A stretch of 64,000 bases of DNA from Variovorax paradoxus (GTDB lineage Bacteria; Pseudomonadota; Gammaproteobacteria; Burkholderiales; Burkholderiaceae_C), in the NCBI RefSeq assembly GCF_018614875.1, contig NZ_JAGGNW010000001.1, forward strand, positions 1-64,000, read 5' to 3'. Below the pieces are notes generated by a model, which worked only from the letters and a program-made list of their open reading frames with translations, was not told the origin of the DNA and did not search any database. Position numbers and translations under genes: made by a program. Of this stretch, positions 24,371 through 33,442 are shown piece by piece; the first letter of the stretch is position 1; each line of letters starts with the position of its first letter.

Positions 24371-25201
24371 ATGCAGGGCAATTCCCCGCGGTCGCTGCGA
24401 AGCGTGCTGCAAATGCTGGGTCTGTCCCGCCACGCGGTCCTCAAGCTCATCGAATTGGGGTTCGTGGAGCCGGTGAAGGAGGAAGGCAAGGCGTGGAAGT
24501 TCTCGTTTCAGGACGTGGTCCTCCTGCGCTCCGCGTACGAGTTGCGCGCGGCGCGCATTCCCACCCGGCAGATCCTCAAGGCGTTGTGCCAGCTCAAGGC
24601 ATCCCTGCCCGAAGAACGGCCGCTGCTTGGCATGCGGATCACGGCTGGAGGTGATCGCGTGACGGTTCGCTATGGGGATGCGCATTGGGAACCGCTCACC
24701 GGCCAGTTCGTTCTCGACCTCCAGATTGCATCGGGCGCAGACTCGGTGACCCTGTTCCCCCCGCGACTCGAAGCGACACCAGACTCCTCGGATCTCGACG
24801 CGCTTTTTGCCCGCGCCGAGTCTCTGGAAGAAACGAAGCCGCAGACCGCCGAGGCGCTGTATCGCCGAATCCTGGCAGACGACCCTTCCTACGCCCATGC
24901 CTATCTGAACCTCGGGTTCATGCTGTGCGAGTCCGGCCGCCACGAAGCCGCTGCGGCGCTGTACCAAGACGGTTTGCGCTTCTGCCCCGACGACCCTCTG
25001 ATGCATTTCAATCGTGCGGTGGCCTTGGAAGGCACGGGCGACGCTGACGGAGCGCTGGCCAGCTATGAGGAGGCGCTGCGGCTGCAACCGGATCTTGTCG
25101 ATGCGCATCGGAACGCGGCGCTGCTCTATGCCGATGCCGGCAAGCAGCAGTTGGCCATACGGCATTTCAGCGCGTTTCGGCGGCTGACATCGGCGCCATA
25201 G
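24371..25201 (+). CDS. MerR-type DNA-binding and TPR protein
   Basis: A 276-residue protein. The N-terminal 80 residues form a MerR-like winged helix (LRSVLQMLGLSRHAVLKLIE). The C-terminal half has three to four TPR units (AEALYRRILADDPSYAHAYL, then DALMHF-type repeats). This architecture is common next to ku genes in Burkholderiales. It follows the second ku by 2 bases. It may regulate the repair island, but no effector-binding domain is visible beyond the TPRs. Confidence 0.8.
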   Translation: MQGNSPRSLRSVLQMLGLSRHAVLKLIELGFVEPVKEEGKAWKFSFQDVVLLRSAYELRAARIPTRQILKALCQLKASLPEERPLLGMRITAGGDRVTVRYGDAHWEPLTGQFVLDLQIASGADSVTLFPPRLEATPDSSDLDALFARAESLEETKPQTAEALYRRILADDPSYAHAYLNLGFMLCESGRHEAAAALYQDGLRFCPDDPLMHFNRAVALEGTGDADGALASYEEALRLQPDLVDAHRNAALLYADAGKQQLAIRHFSAFRRLTSAP

Positions 25202-25532
25202 ACGCATCAACGGTCACCGCTGCGGCCGCACCGTGCGCGAACCCTGCGCCAGAACTCCGGCTGCCTCGGATCGCGCTGCGCTGCTGCATTTCCTGGCTGC
25301 GAGCGCCTATGCCCGTCGCAAGCCGCCGGGGCTTGCGCCCGCCTCGACCTGATACCCTCCTCTACCGGAAAGCCTGGCGGCAAGCGCACGGAGCATTGCG
25401 GAGACCTGAAGTCGGCCAAAGAGACCAGCAGAGGGTCCGCAGGCAAAGTCGGCAGAGAGAAAGGAGGTGTAGGGCCAAAACCCGGCCGCGACCTCCTGAA
25501 TCTACAGAAAGGACCTTGGCACCATCTCGGCG
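25202..25532. other. Intergenic stretch without a gene
   Basis: About 330 GC-rich bases between the converging MerR-TPR and Pro/Tyr-rich genes. No frame with a credible start or similarity was seen. Confidence 0.4.
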
Positions 25533-25901
25533 TCAGTCTCGATCTTCGCGATAGTGGCGGTAGTGCTCACGGCGTTCCCATTCCCGACGGCGCCATTCAC
25601 GACGCTCCGCGCGACGTTCTTCCCAACTCGGCCCCGGCTCGTAATAGACAGGCGCCGGCGCAACGTACGCAGGCGCTTGGTAGCGCACCGGCGGCGCTGG
25701 CTGGTAGTAGGTAGGGGCCGGCTGCGAATACACAGGTGCGGGTTCGTAGTAGACCGGCGCCGGTTCGCTCACCACCACGCCCGGCACGGACACACCGATG
25801 GACCAGCTCGTGCCCGCGGTTGCGGAGGCCACTGCGAAAAGAGCGGCGGCGGCAATAGCGCCCGAAAGGGCCAGCTTGCGTCCAGTTGGAGTAAAAATCA
25901 T
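25533..25901 (-). CDS. Exported Pro/Tyr-repeat protein
   Basis: A 122-residue secreted protein. The start MIFTPTGRKLALSG follows CTCAGGAGACGAG, and the hydrophobic signal peptide ends near ASATAG. The centre contains repeated units of the form YYEPAPVY / YSQPAPTYYQPAPP, and the C-terminus is a highly charged Arg/Glu/Trp stretch (WEERRAERREWRRREWERRE). Similar small periplasmic proteins are frequent in Burkholderiales, with no defined function. Confidence 0.7.
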   Translation of the reverse strand: MIFTPTGRKLALSGAIAAAALFAVASATAGTSWSIGVSVPGVVVSEPAPVYYEPAPVYSQPAPTYYQPAPPVRYQAPAYVAPAPVYYEPGPSWEERRAERREWRRREWERREHYRHYREDRD

Positions 25902-26088
25902 CTCGTCTCCTGAGATCTGGGAACAGTCCCGATGCGTATCCAACGTCCGGCTGCCGAAGACCGCGCACATCGCTACGGTGAAGAACGTTCCAAGATGTCA
26001 CGCGAGAGCCCTTGGAGACTGCGAGAGAGGCCAGCCGGGCCGTGAGACTGGCCGCGTGACGACCTCGCGCATGCCATTCGGTCGCGGC

Positions 26089-26835
26089 TCAGAAATGTGG
26101 CGCGTCCTGCCCGACGCGCAGCATGCCGGCCAGCACGCGATGCTTGGACTGCTCGATGTGCGACATCATGTGCGCGAGCGCCGCATCGGCGTCTCGCGCT
26201 GCAAGCGCGTGGAGAAACTCCAGGTGCTCGCGCATCGCCGGCACCACTTGCACCGGGCGCATGGAATCGGCGTCGTAGCGGATCAGGCGCACGTGCAGGC
26301 TGTTGACACGGTAGATTTCTGACAGGATCTCATTGCCGATGGCGTCCACCATCTGGTCGTGCAGGCCCCAGTCGACCGCTTGCGCGTCGCGCTCCAGCGC
26401 GTCATCGGGCCGAGGCTTGAGCGCCCGCTCCAGGATGGCCTCATGGCTCTCAATGAGTCGCTCGATGGTTTCGGCACTGGCCACGCGCGCGAAGTTCACA
26501 ACGGCTTCCCGCTCGACCATCGCGCGCACTTGCCAGGCATTGCGGATCAGCTTCATGTCGACCGAGGCGATCTGAAGGCCCCGTTTGGGCACGGTCTTGA
26601 TCAGGCCAGCCGCCTCGAGCCGTGGCACCAGTTCCCGAACCGCGGCCAGCGGCATCTGCAGCAGTTCCATCAGTTCGCGCTGCGAAACGAACTGCCCGGG
26701 CCGGATCCTGGCATCGATGATTTGCTGCCGAAAGCCCTGGTAGGCGCGGCCTCGCTGGTTCACCGGCTCCCCTTCCGGCGCTTGGGCCGCGGAAGGCTTG
26801 GGTGACTCGGTCGACGTGGTGGCAGCGAAATTCAT
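26089..26835 (-). CDS. GntR-family regulator (FCD/FadR subgroup)
   Basis: A 248-residue regulator. The winged helix is at about 30-95 (QIIDARIRPGQFVSQREL, MPLAAVRELVPRLEAAG). The C-terminal helical FCD domain has metal-site residues of the type D-x3-H and two later His (DWGLHDQMVDA, HLEFLHALAARD, HMMSHIEQ). It is divergent from the catabolic operon starting at 26995, with an 8-bp inverted repeat in the gap. It is therefore the likely repressor of that operon, relieved by a small carboxylate or sugar acid. Confidence 0.9.
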   Translation of the reverse strand: MNFAATTSTESPKPSAAQAPEGEPVNQRGRAYQGFRQQIIDARIRPGQFVSQRELMELLQMPLAAVRELVPRLEAAGLIKTVPKRGLQIASVDMKLIRNAWQVRAMVEREAVVNFARVASAETIERLIESHEAILERALKPRPDDALERDAQAVDWGLHDQMVDAIGNEILSEIYRVNSLHVRLIRYDADSMRPVQVVPAMREHLEFLHALAARDADAALAHMMSHIEQSKHRVLAGMLRVGQDAPHF

Positions 26836-26894
26836 GGCAATCGTGGGTAGTGGCGCAAGGCCCTGAAAGGTATTGTCCCCGATCTAGGGTTAAT

Positions 26895-26919
26895 ACTAAC
26901 ATTCATCTGACATGTTAGT
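26895..26919. promoter_or_regulatory. GntR operator-like palindrome
   Basis: ACTAACAT and ATGTTAGT are exact complements around 9 bases. The site lies 60 bases before the GntR start and 75 bases before the aldolase gene, the ideal place to control both directions. Confidence 0.65.
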
Positions 26920-26994
26920 CGGCGTATAGTTCAACCTTAGCGCGACGCCCGTCGTGTACCAGTCCTTCACTCATCGTTCAACGGAGCAGTTCTC

Positions 26995-27885
26995 ATGGGT
27001 CTCGATCTCACCGGCGTCATCCCGCCTCTCGTCACGCCTTTCACCGCCGATGGCAGCATCGATGAAGCGGCTTTCCGCAAGGTCATCCGGTTCAACCTGG
27101 ACAAGAAGGTGCACGGCGTGTGCCCCGGTGGCAGCACCGGCGAAGGCCATACCTTCACCGTCGAGGAGTTCAAGCGGGTGATGGAGATCACGGCCGCCGA
27201 AGTGGCCGGCCAGGTGCCGATCGTCGCGGGCATCATCTCGAACAGCACCCGTGACGCGATCAACCGCGCCAAGGCCGTCTCGCACCTGCCCATTGCGGCG
27301 CTCCAGGTGACGCCGGTGCACTATCTCTTCAAACCGGACGAGGAAGCCACCCACAACCACTTCAAGGCGCTGACCGAGGCGGTGGCCATTCCCGTCGTGA
27401 TCTACAACGTGGTGCCGTGGAACTACCTGAACCCGAGCCAGATGATCCGTCTGATGAAGGACCTCCCCGGCGTGCAGGGCATCAAGCAGAGCCAGGGCGA
27501 CCTGAAGCTCATGGCCGATCTGCTGCTGGGCGTGCCCGAAGGCTGCAAGGTGTTCTCCGCCGTCGATGCGCTGCTGTACTCGTCGTTCGCGCTCGGCGCG
27601 CACGGCACGATCGCGGCGACGCCGGCCGCCTTGCCCGGCGTGTGCGTCAACCTCTGGAACACGGTGCAGGCCGGCAATCATGTGAAGGCCCTCGAGATGC
27701 ACAAATCGATGCTCGCCTTCTGGAATGCGCTGGTCGGCGACAACCTGCCGGCCAACATCAAGACCTCGATCGCACTGCAGGGCTGCGACGCCGGCCTGCC
27801 GCGCGCACCCATGCCAGCCACCACCGCGGCGCAGCGCAAGAAGATCGAGGCGGCCATGGAAGACGTCCTGCGTTTCGACGCCTGA
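26995..27885 (+). CDS. DHDPS/NAL-family aldolase or dehydratase
   Basis: A 296-residue TIM-barrel enzyme of the dihydrodipicolinate synthase / N-acetylneuraminate lyase family. Signature segments are GVIPPLVTPF at the N-terminus and GGSTGEGHT in the substrate loop. The catalytic Tyr is in VVIYNVVPW (about residue 140), and the Schiff-base Lys is in GIKQSQGD (about 165). It cleaves or dehydrates 2-oxoacids through a Lys imine. As the first gene of a catabolic operon under an FCD regulator, it is more likely an aldolase or dehydratase for a sugar acid than DapA. Confidence 0.85.
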   Translation: MGLDLTGVIPPLVTPFTADGSIDEAAFRKVIRFNLDKKVHGVCPGGSTGEGHTFTVEEFKRVMEITAAEVAGQVPIVAGIISNSTRDAINRAKAVSHLPIAALQVTPVHYLFKPDEEATHNHFKALTEAVAIPVVIYNVVPWNYLNPSQMIRLMKDLPGVQGIKQSQGDLKLMADLLLGVPEGCKVFSAVDALLYSSFALGAHGTIAATPAALPGVCVNLWNTVQAGNHVKALEMHKSMLAFWNALVGDNLPANIKTSIALQGCDAGLPRAPMPATTAAQRKKIEAAMEDVLRFDA

Positions 27886-27919
27886 GCTGCGCCCCATTCC
27901 AAAGACAGGAGACATCACA

Positions 27920-28900
27920 ATGAAAATCCAGCGTCGACAGATCCTCGGCATGGGCGCGGCCGCGGCCCTGAGCACCACCTTCGCCCGCCAGGCCTGGGCC
28001 CAAGGCTTTCCGAACAAGCCACTCACCCTCGTGGTGCCCTTCGCCCCCGGCGGCAACACCGACATCGTGGCCCGCACCGTCGCTGTGGCGCTGGGCAAGA
28101 CCTTGGGCCAATCGGTGATCGTGGACAACCGCGCCGGTGCCGGCGGGTCGATCGGCGCAATGCAGGTCGCGCGTGCCGCGGCCGACGGCTACACCCTGCT
28201 GCTGTGCGGCGCCGGTGTCGTGGTCACGGTCCCGGAGATGGTCAAGACCAGCTACAGCCGCGCGAGCTTCGCGCCCCTCGGGTTGGTGAACAAGAGTTCG
28301 ATGGTGCTGCTCGCGCGCAAGAACGAAACGCGGTTCAAGAACTTCAAGGAGCTGGCCGCCTACGCACGCTCCGGCGAAGGCAAGCTGATCGCGGCGCATT
28401 CCGGGCCGGGCACGCCCAACCACCTGGCGCTGCTGCAGCTCGAGAGCCTGCTCAAGACCAAGTTCACGACCGTCAGCTACAAGGGCTCCGGCCCGGCGCT
28501 GGTCGATCTCATCGGCGGCCAGGTCGACGTGCATTTCGACCAGGTCACCAGTTCGCAGCAGCACATCAAGGGCGGGGCGCTGCAGGCGCTGGCCGTGCTG
28601 GGGCCAGCGCAAGACCCGTCGCTGCCCGGCGTGCAGACGGTCGCGGAACTGGGCTTCGGCGAAATCGACGGCACCACCTATGTCGGCGTGCTCGCGCCCA
28701 GCGGCACGCCCAAGGAGGTGCAGGACAAGCTCGCCGCCGCCCTCGCCCAGGCCGTGAAGGATCCGCAGACGGTCAACAGCGCTCGCGAACTCGGCAGCGT
28801 CGCGCTGTCCAGCACGCCGCAGGAGTTCGCACGCATCCTCGACGCCGAGTACGCGCTGGCCACTCAGGCCACCAGGGACGGCCGGCTCAAGGCCGACTGA
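27920..28900 (+). CDS. Bug/TctC-family receptor with Tat-like signal
   Basis: A 326-residue periplasmic receptor. The signal MKIQRRQILGMGAAAALSTT carries twin arginines and ends near RQAWAQ. Family signatures are PLTLVVPFAPGGNTD, RAAADGYTLLLCGAG and VSYKGSGPALVDLIGGQVD. It lies 34 bases after the aldolase gene, with GGAGACATC before its start. It probably binds the pathway substrate; no TctAB genes are nearby. The operon also encodes an ABC importer with its own receptor, so two ligands or two uptake routes are likely. Confidence 0.9.
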   Translation: MKIQRRQILGMGAAAALSTTFARQAWAQGFPNKPLTLVVPFAPGGNTDIVARTVAVALGKTLGQSVIVDNRAGAGGSIGAMQVARAAADGYTLLLCGAGVVVTVPEMVKTSYSRASFAPLGLVNKSSMVLLARKNETRFKNFKELAAYARSGEGKLIAAHSGPGTPNHLALLQLESLLKTKFTTVSYKGSGPALVDLIGGQVDVHFDQVTSSQQHIKGGALQALAVLGPAQDPSLPGVQTVAELGFGEIDGTTYVGVLAPSGTPKEVQDKLAAALAQAVKDPQTVNSARELGSVALSSTPQEFARILDAEYALATQATRDGRLKAD

Positions 28901-29021
28901 GGCCCCTTTCCGGGCGGCCCCGCAAAGGCCCATCGAGTCATCGCAAGGCACCGTGGCGCCGCCATCGACGGCGCCGTGTGGCCGCGCGCATTCCGTTTTC
29001 ATTCAGCAAGCAGAAACCACC

Positions 29022-30020
29022 GTGAAGAAGATTCTCAACGACCCCCATGCCTACGTCGACCAGATGCTGGACGGACTTTGCCTGGCGCATCCCGAACTGC
29101 AGCGCCGCGGTGACGGTGGACGCGTCATCGTTCGCAGCGGCGGAGCCGTGCCGGGCAAGGTCGGCATCGCGACCGGCGGCGGTTCGGGTCACCTGCCCGT
29201 GTTCCTCGGCTATGTCGGCGAAGGCCTGCTCGACAGCTGCGCCGTGGGCAACGTGTTCGCCGGTCCGCGCATGGACGACTGCATCGAGGCCATGCGCGCG
29301 GCCGACGGCGGCGCCGGCGTGTTGCAGCTGTACGGCAACTACGGCGGCGACCGCATGAACTTCGAGATGGCGGCAGAGATGCTGGAGCTCGAGGGCATGA
29401 AGACGGCTTCGGTGCGGGTCGCGGACGACGTGGCGAGCGCGCCAGCCGAACAGCGCGACAAGCGCCGCGGTGTGGCTGGCCTGGTGCTCGTCTACAAGGC
29501 GGCAGGCGCCAAGGCCGCCGAGGGGGCGACGCTCGACGAAGTCGCCGCACTGGCGCGCAAGGCGAACGACGCCTGCCGATCGATCGGCGTGGCACTCACG
29601 CCGTGCGTGGTGCCGGAGTCCGGCCACGCGTCGTTCACGATCGACGAGAACGAAGTGGAGTTCGGCATGGGCATCCACGGCGAGCCGGGCATCTGGCGCG
29701 GCCCGCTCAAGACGGCAGACGCGCTGGCCGACGAGATGCTTGCGCACGTGCTGCCGGAACTCGCCCTGGCACGCGGCGACCGCGCGGGGGTGCTCGTCAA
29801 CAGCCTCGGCGCCACACCGGCCGAGGAGCTCTACATCCTCTACCGCCGCATCGCGGAGGTTCTCTCGGAACGCGGCATCGCGATCGTGCGCCCGCTCGTG
29901 GGGCGTTATGCCACGTCGATGGAAATGGCCGGCGCCTCGCTGAGCGTGATGAAGCTCGACGCCGAACTCGAGGCACTGCTGGCCGCACCGGCCGATTGCC
30001 CATTCTGGAGCGTGCGCTGA
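29022..30020 (+). CDS. dhaK: Dihydroxyacetone kinase-like subunit DhaK
   Basis: A 332-residue DhaK-type ketose-binding subunit. GTG is the likely start (GTGAAGAAGATT), since the upstream frame runs through the intergenic space. It shows the DhaK N-terminus NDPHAYVDQMLDGL, the Gly-rich GIATGGGSGHLPVF, and FGMGIHGEPG with the His that binds the substrate carbonyl covalently. It pairs with DhaL, which overlaps its stop codon. Substrates of this family include dihydroxyacetone and C4 ketoses such as erythrulose. No DhaM is seen, so an ATP-dependent two-subunit kinase is likely. Confidence 0.88.
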   Translation: MKKILNDPHAYVDQMLDGLCLAHPELQRRGDGGRVIVRSGGAVPGKVGIATGGGSGHLPVFLGYVGEGLLDSCAVGNVFAGPRMDDCIEAMRAADGGAGVLQLYGNYGGDRMNFEMAAEMLELEGMKTASVRVADDVASAPAEQRDKRRGVAGLVLVYKAAGAKAAEGATLDEVAALARKANDACRSIGVALTPCVVPESGHASFTIDENEVEFGMGIHGEPGIWRGPLKTADALADEMLAHVLPELALARGDRAGVLVNSLGATPAEELYILYRRIAEVLSERGIAIVRPLVGRYATSMEMAGASLSVMKLDAELEALLAAPADCPFWSVR

Positions 30021-30616
30021 TGCTCGACGCCGCCACCCTCGCCTCTGCCGTCCCGCGCTGGTGTGCCGCCATGCACGCCGCGGCGCCCGAACTCAACGCG
30101 CTCGATGGCCGCCTGGGCGATGCCGACCTAGGCGCCACGCTCGACAAATGCGCCACGTCGATGGAGCAGACCGTCCCAGAACTCCCCGACACGCTCGAAG
30201 GCATCTTCAAGCGCTGCGCGCAGGCGTCGGCCAAGGCCTCCGGCTCGAGCTTCGGTACGCTGCTGACCGTCGCACTCATGACTGCCGCGAAGCGCAGCGC
30301 CGGCGTGCACTCGCTGGGCCGCGTGGAACTGGCCGCGCTGCTGTCGGAGGTGGTCGGCGTGCTGTCGGCGCGAGGCGGCGCGAACCTCGGCGACAAGACC
30401 GTGCTCGACAGCCTGCACGCGATCCATCTCGCGCTGGCGTCGGCGTCCGAGAGCGCCGATACGCGCCAGATCGCTCGCCAGGCCGTGCGCGACGCGCTGG
30501 ACGCCTTCCGCGACAAGCCCAACCGCATCGGCCGCGCCCGCATGTTCGCCGACAAGACCATCGGCATGGACGACCCCGGCATGGTGGCCCTGCAACGCAT
30601 GGTCGACGCATTCTGA
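30020..30616 (+). CDS. dhaL: Dihydroxyacetone kinase-like subunit DhaL
   Basis: A 198-residue nucleotide-binding DhaL subunit. It shows the three-aspartate Mg-nucleotide site in ALDGRLGDADLGATL and the SGSSFGTLLT and GGANLGDKT loops typical of the helical barrel. The His of the usual GDGDHG motif is Leu here. The start ATG overlaps the dhaK stop (ATGA), so translation is coupled. With DhaK it should phosphorylate a short ketose made in this pathway. Confidence 0.88.
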   Translation: MLDAATLASAVPRWCAAMHAAAPELNALDGRLGDADLGATLDKCATSMEQTVPELPDTLEGIFKRCAQASAKASGSSFGTLLTVALMTAAKRSAGVHSLGRVELAALLSEVVGVLSARGGANLGDKTVLDSLHAIHLALASASESADTRQIARQAVRDALDAFRDKPNRIGRARMFADKTIGMDDPGMVALQRMVDAF

Positions 30617-30659
30617 CGCCGGCCCGCGCCGCCCTGTCCATTTCCACGGAGACAACCAC

Positions 30660-31532
30660 ATGCTCGGACAAGTGATCGTCAGCGGCCTCGCCATGGGCTG
30701 CATCTATGCCCTGATCGCCCTCGGCTACGCCTATGTGTGGAACACGATGGCGATCGTCAATTTCGCCGCTGGCGAGTTCCTGACCTTCTCGGCCTTCGTC
30801 TTCGTTGCCACCTTCACGACCAGCATGCACCTGCCCTTCTGGCTGGCCGCCGTGTTGACCGCGGCGGTGATGGCCCTGCTTGGCGCAGTGTTCTCGCGGC
30901 TGGTGTTCGCGCGCCTGCAGCGGCAGAAGGCACTGGTCGCGATCATCGCCACCGTGGGCTTCGGCATCTTCCTCAAGGAGACGGCCCGCATCATCTATGG
31001 CCCCGAGCCGCTGCTCTACGCCAGCCCGTTCGGCGACGGCGTGGTCGACGTGGGCGGCCTGCGCATTCCGGTGCAGCAGCTGGTGATTATGGTCATCGTG
31101 GTGCTGGTGATGGTGCTGCAGTACCTGGCACTGCGCTACAGCACCATCGGCAAGGTGATGCGCGCCACGGCGCTGGACCGCGAGACCGCCCAGCTCATGG
31201 GCATCCCGGTCAACCGCGTGCTGGCGGGCACCTTTGCGTTCTCGTCGGTGCTGGCCGCGCTGGCCGGCATCCTGCTGGCGCCGCTGTTCTACGTGACGAC
31301 GGAGATGGGCACGCTCGTGGGCCTGAAGGGTTTCGTCGCGATGATCATCGGCGGCTTCGGCAGCGTGCCGGGCGCCATCCTCGGGGGCGTGCTGCTGGGC
31401 GTGATCGAGAACGTGGGCGCCTTCACGATCTCCTCGACCTACAAGGACGCCATCGCCTTCGGCGTGCTGCTGATCTTCCTGCTGGTGCGTCCGCAGGGGC
31501 TGCTGCCCGAACGCAACGCGGACCGCGCCTGA
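30660..31532 (+). CDS. livH: Branched-chain-type ABC permease LivH
   Basis: A 290-residue inner-membrane permease with about eight hydrophobic segments. Family motifs are GLAMGCIYALIALGYAYVWN at the start and AGILLAPLFYV with GFGSVPGAILGG near the end. It is the first of four ABC genes (livH, livMG fusion, livK, livF). It forms the channel with the membrane part of the next gene. The ligand is probably the pathway substrate rather than an amino acid, judged from the neighbours. Confidence 0.9.
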   Translation: MLGQVIVSGLAMGCIYALIALGYAYVWNTMAIVNFAAGEFLTFSAFVFVATFTTSMHLPFWLAAVLTAAVMALLGAVFSRLVFARLQRQKALVAIIATVGFGIFLKETARIIYGPEPLLYASPFGDGVVDVGGLRIPVQQLVIMVIVVLVMVLQYLALRYSTIGKVMRATALDRETAQLMGIPVNRVLAGTFAFSSVLAALAGILLAPLFYVTTEMGTLVGLKGFVAMIIGGFGSVPGAILGGVLLGVIENVGAFTISSTYKDAIAFGVLLIFLLVRPQGLLPERNADRA

Positions 31533-31545
31533 GGAGCCACGCACC

Positions 31546-33369
31546 ATGACCAAGACCTGGATGCGCCCCCTGGCGTGGATCGCCGTGCTGGCCGCCCTTG
31601 CGCTGCCGATCGCGCTGGACCTCAACATCTACTACCTGCACGTGCTCAACCTGGCGTGGATCTTCGCGATCGCGGCACTGGGCCTGCAGGTCGCGACCGG
31701 CATCACCGGTCAGATCGTGCTCGGGCAAGCCGCGCTAGTGGGCTTCGGCGCGTATGCGACCGCGCTGTTCATGATGCGCCTGGCGCTGCCGTGGTTCGCG
31801 GCGCTGCCGGCCGCGATGCTGCTGACGGGGGCGGTGGGCGTGCTGCTGGGCGCGGTGAGCACGCGCATCAAGGGCCACTACCTGGCCATCGTCACGCTCG
31901 CTCTCAACGAGATCTTCCGAATGGTGGCGCTCAACGAGGAGTCCCTCACCGGCGGGCCGATGGGCATGCGCGACATTCCGACGCTGAACATCCCCGCGCT
32001 GGGCGACCATATCGACAAGCAGATGTACTTCCCGCTGCTGGCGGTGTGCCTGCTGGCCTACGGCATCACCACCTTCTTCTACCGCACGCGCATCGGCCGG
32101 AACATGCGCTCGGTGCGCGACGACGAGATCGCCGCGGAGGCCATGGGGGTGGATTCGCGCCGGGTAAAGACCATCGCCTTCGTGGTGTGCAGCATGTGGG
32201 CCGCGCTGGCCGGCGGCCTCTACGTGCTGCTGGTCGGATTCGCCGCGCCGAGCAACTTCACCGTCTTCGAGAGCATCAAGATGATGCTGATGGTGGTGCT
32301 CGGCGGTCTCGGCTCGATTGCCGGCACCTTCCTCGGCGCGCTGGTGATCACGGTGCTGCCTGAGGCCCTGCGCGGCTTGCAGACCTACTACCTGGCTGCC
32401 TTCGGCGTCGGCGTGGTCGCCATCCTGCTGCTGGCGCCGCGCGGCCTCGGCGTGGTGGGCGACTGGCTGCTCGGCGCGTTCCTGGCGGGCAAGCGCGAAC
32501 CCCTGGGCGATGCGCCCACCGCGCCGCTGAACCTGACGGCAGCTGCGACAGCCGCGGCATCGGCCCTGGCCGGCCGTGTGCCTCCGGCAGCGACCGGCGA
32601 AGCCCTGCTCAAGGTGCGCGGCGTCACGCGCAGCTTCGGCGGGGTCACGGCATTGAATGACGTCAGCTTCGAGGTGCGGCGCGGCGAGATCCTCGGACTC
32701 ATCGGCCCGAACGGCTCAGGCAAGTCGACCATGATCAACGCCTGCTCGGGCACCGTGGGGGTCAAGGGCCGCATCGAGCTGGGCAGCGACCGGATCGACA
32801 ACCAGGCGCCGTGGACGATCCATGGCCAAGGCGTGGCCCGCATCTTCCAGAACGTGCGGCTCTGGGAATCGATGACCGTGCTCGAGAACGTGATGGTGGC
32901 CTGGCGTGCACCGCTCGGGCAGATCGGCGCCCGTGAAGCGCTGAGCCGCGCGGCGGCGCTCGAGGCGCTGACGAGCATGGGCGTGGCGCACCTCGCGTAC
33001 CGCCGCGGCGGCGACCTGTCCTTCGGCCAGAGCCGGCTGGTCGAGATGGCGCGCGCCATCGTCAACAAGCCGCGCCTGCTGCTGCTCGACGAGCCGGCCG
33101 CCGGCCTGCGCGGCGGCCTCATCCTGGAGCTCGCGCAGATCCTGCAGCACCTGCGTGCGCAGGGCATGTCGATCCTCGTCGTCGAGCACCGCATCAAGCT
33201 GGTCATGAACATGTGCGACCGCGTGGTCGTGCTCAACCTGGGCGACAAGATCGCAGACGGCACGCCCGCCGAGGTCATGAACCTGCCCGCGGTCATCGAA
33301 GCCTACCTGGGCGAACGCGTTCCCGAGGAGGCGGCGCCGCAGCTGGCCAACCACCCCGCCACCACCTGA
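31546..33369 (+). CDS. LivM-LivG fusion: ABC permease plus ATPase
   Basis: A 607-residue fusion. Residues 1-320 are a LivM-type permease (GLQVATGITGQIVLGQAALV, FVVCSMWAALAGGLYVL). After an Ala/Thr-rich linker (320-345), a LivG-type ATPase follows. It has Walker A GPNGSGKST (about 390), signature LSFGQSRLVEMAR and Walker B LLLLDEPAAGL, where the usual LSGGQ is LSFGQ. The fusion occurs in some Burkholderiales importers. It works with LivH, LivK and LivF, all encoded here. Confidence 0.9.
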   Translation: MTKTWMRPLAWIAVLAALALPIALDLNIYYLHVLNLAWIFAIAALGLQVATGITGQIVLGQAALVGFGAYATALFMMRLALPWFAALPAAMLLTGAVGVLLGAVSTRIKGHYLAIVTLALNEIFRMVALNEESLTGGPMGMRDIPTLNIPALGDHIDKQMYFPLLAVCLLAYGITTFFYRTRIGRNMRSVRDDEIAAEAMGVDSRRVKTIAFVVCSMWAALAGGLYVLLVGFAAPSNFTVFESIKMMLMVVLGGLGSIAGTFLGALVITVLPEALRGLQTYYLAAFGVGVVAILLLAPRGLGVVGDWLLGAFLAGKREPLGDAPTAPLNLTAAATAAASALAGRVPPAATGEALLKVRGVTRSFGGVTALNDVSFEVRRGEILGLIGPNGSGKSTMINACSGTVGVKGRIELGSDRIDNQAPWTIHGQGVARIFQNVRLWESMTVLENVMVAWRAPLGQIGAREALSRAAALEALTSMGVAHLAYRRGGDLSFGQSRLVEMARAIVNKPRLLLLDEPAAGLRGGLILELAQILQHLRAQGMSILVVEHRIKLVMNMCDRVVVLNLGDKIADGTPAEVMNLPAVIEAYLGERVPEEAAPQLANHPATT

Positions 33370-33442
33370 CGCCGAAACGCCTCGCGCATTTTTCCATTCG
33401 TTCGACAACAAGCGCTCTGCGCACTCACCCGGAGACAACACC

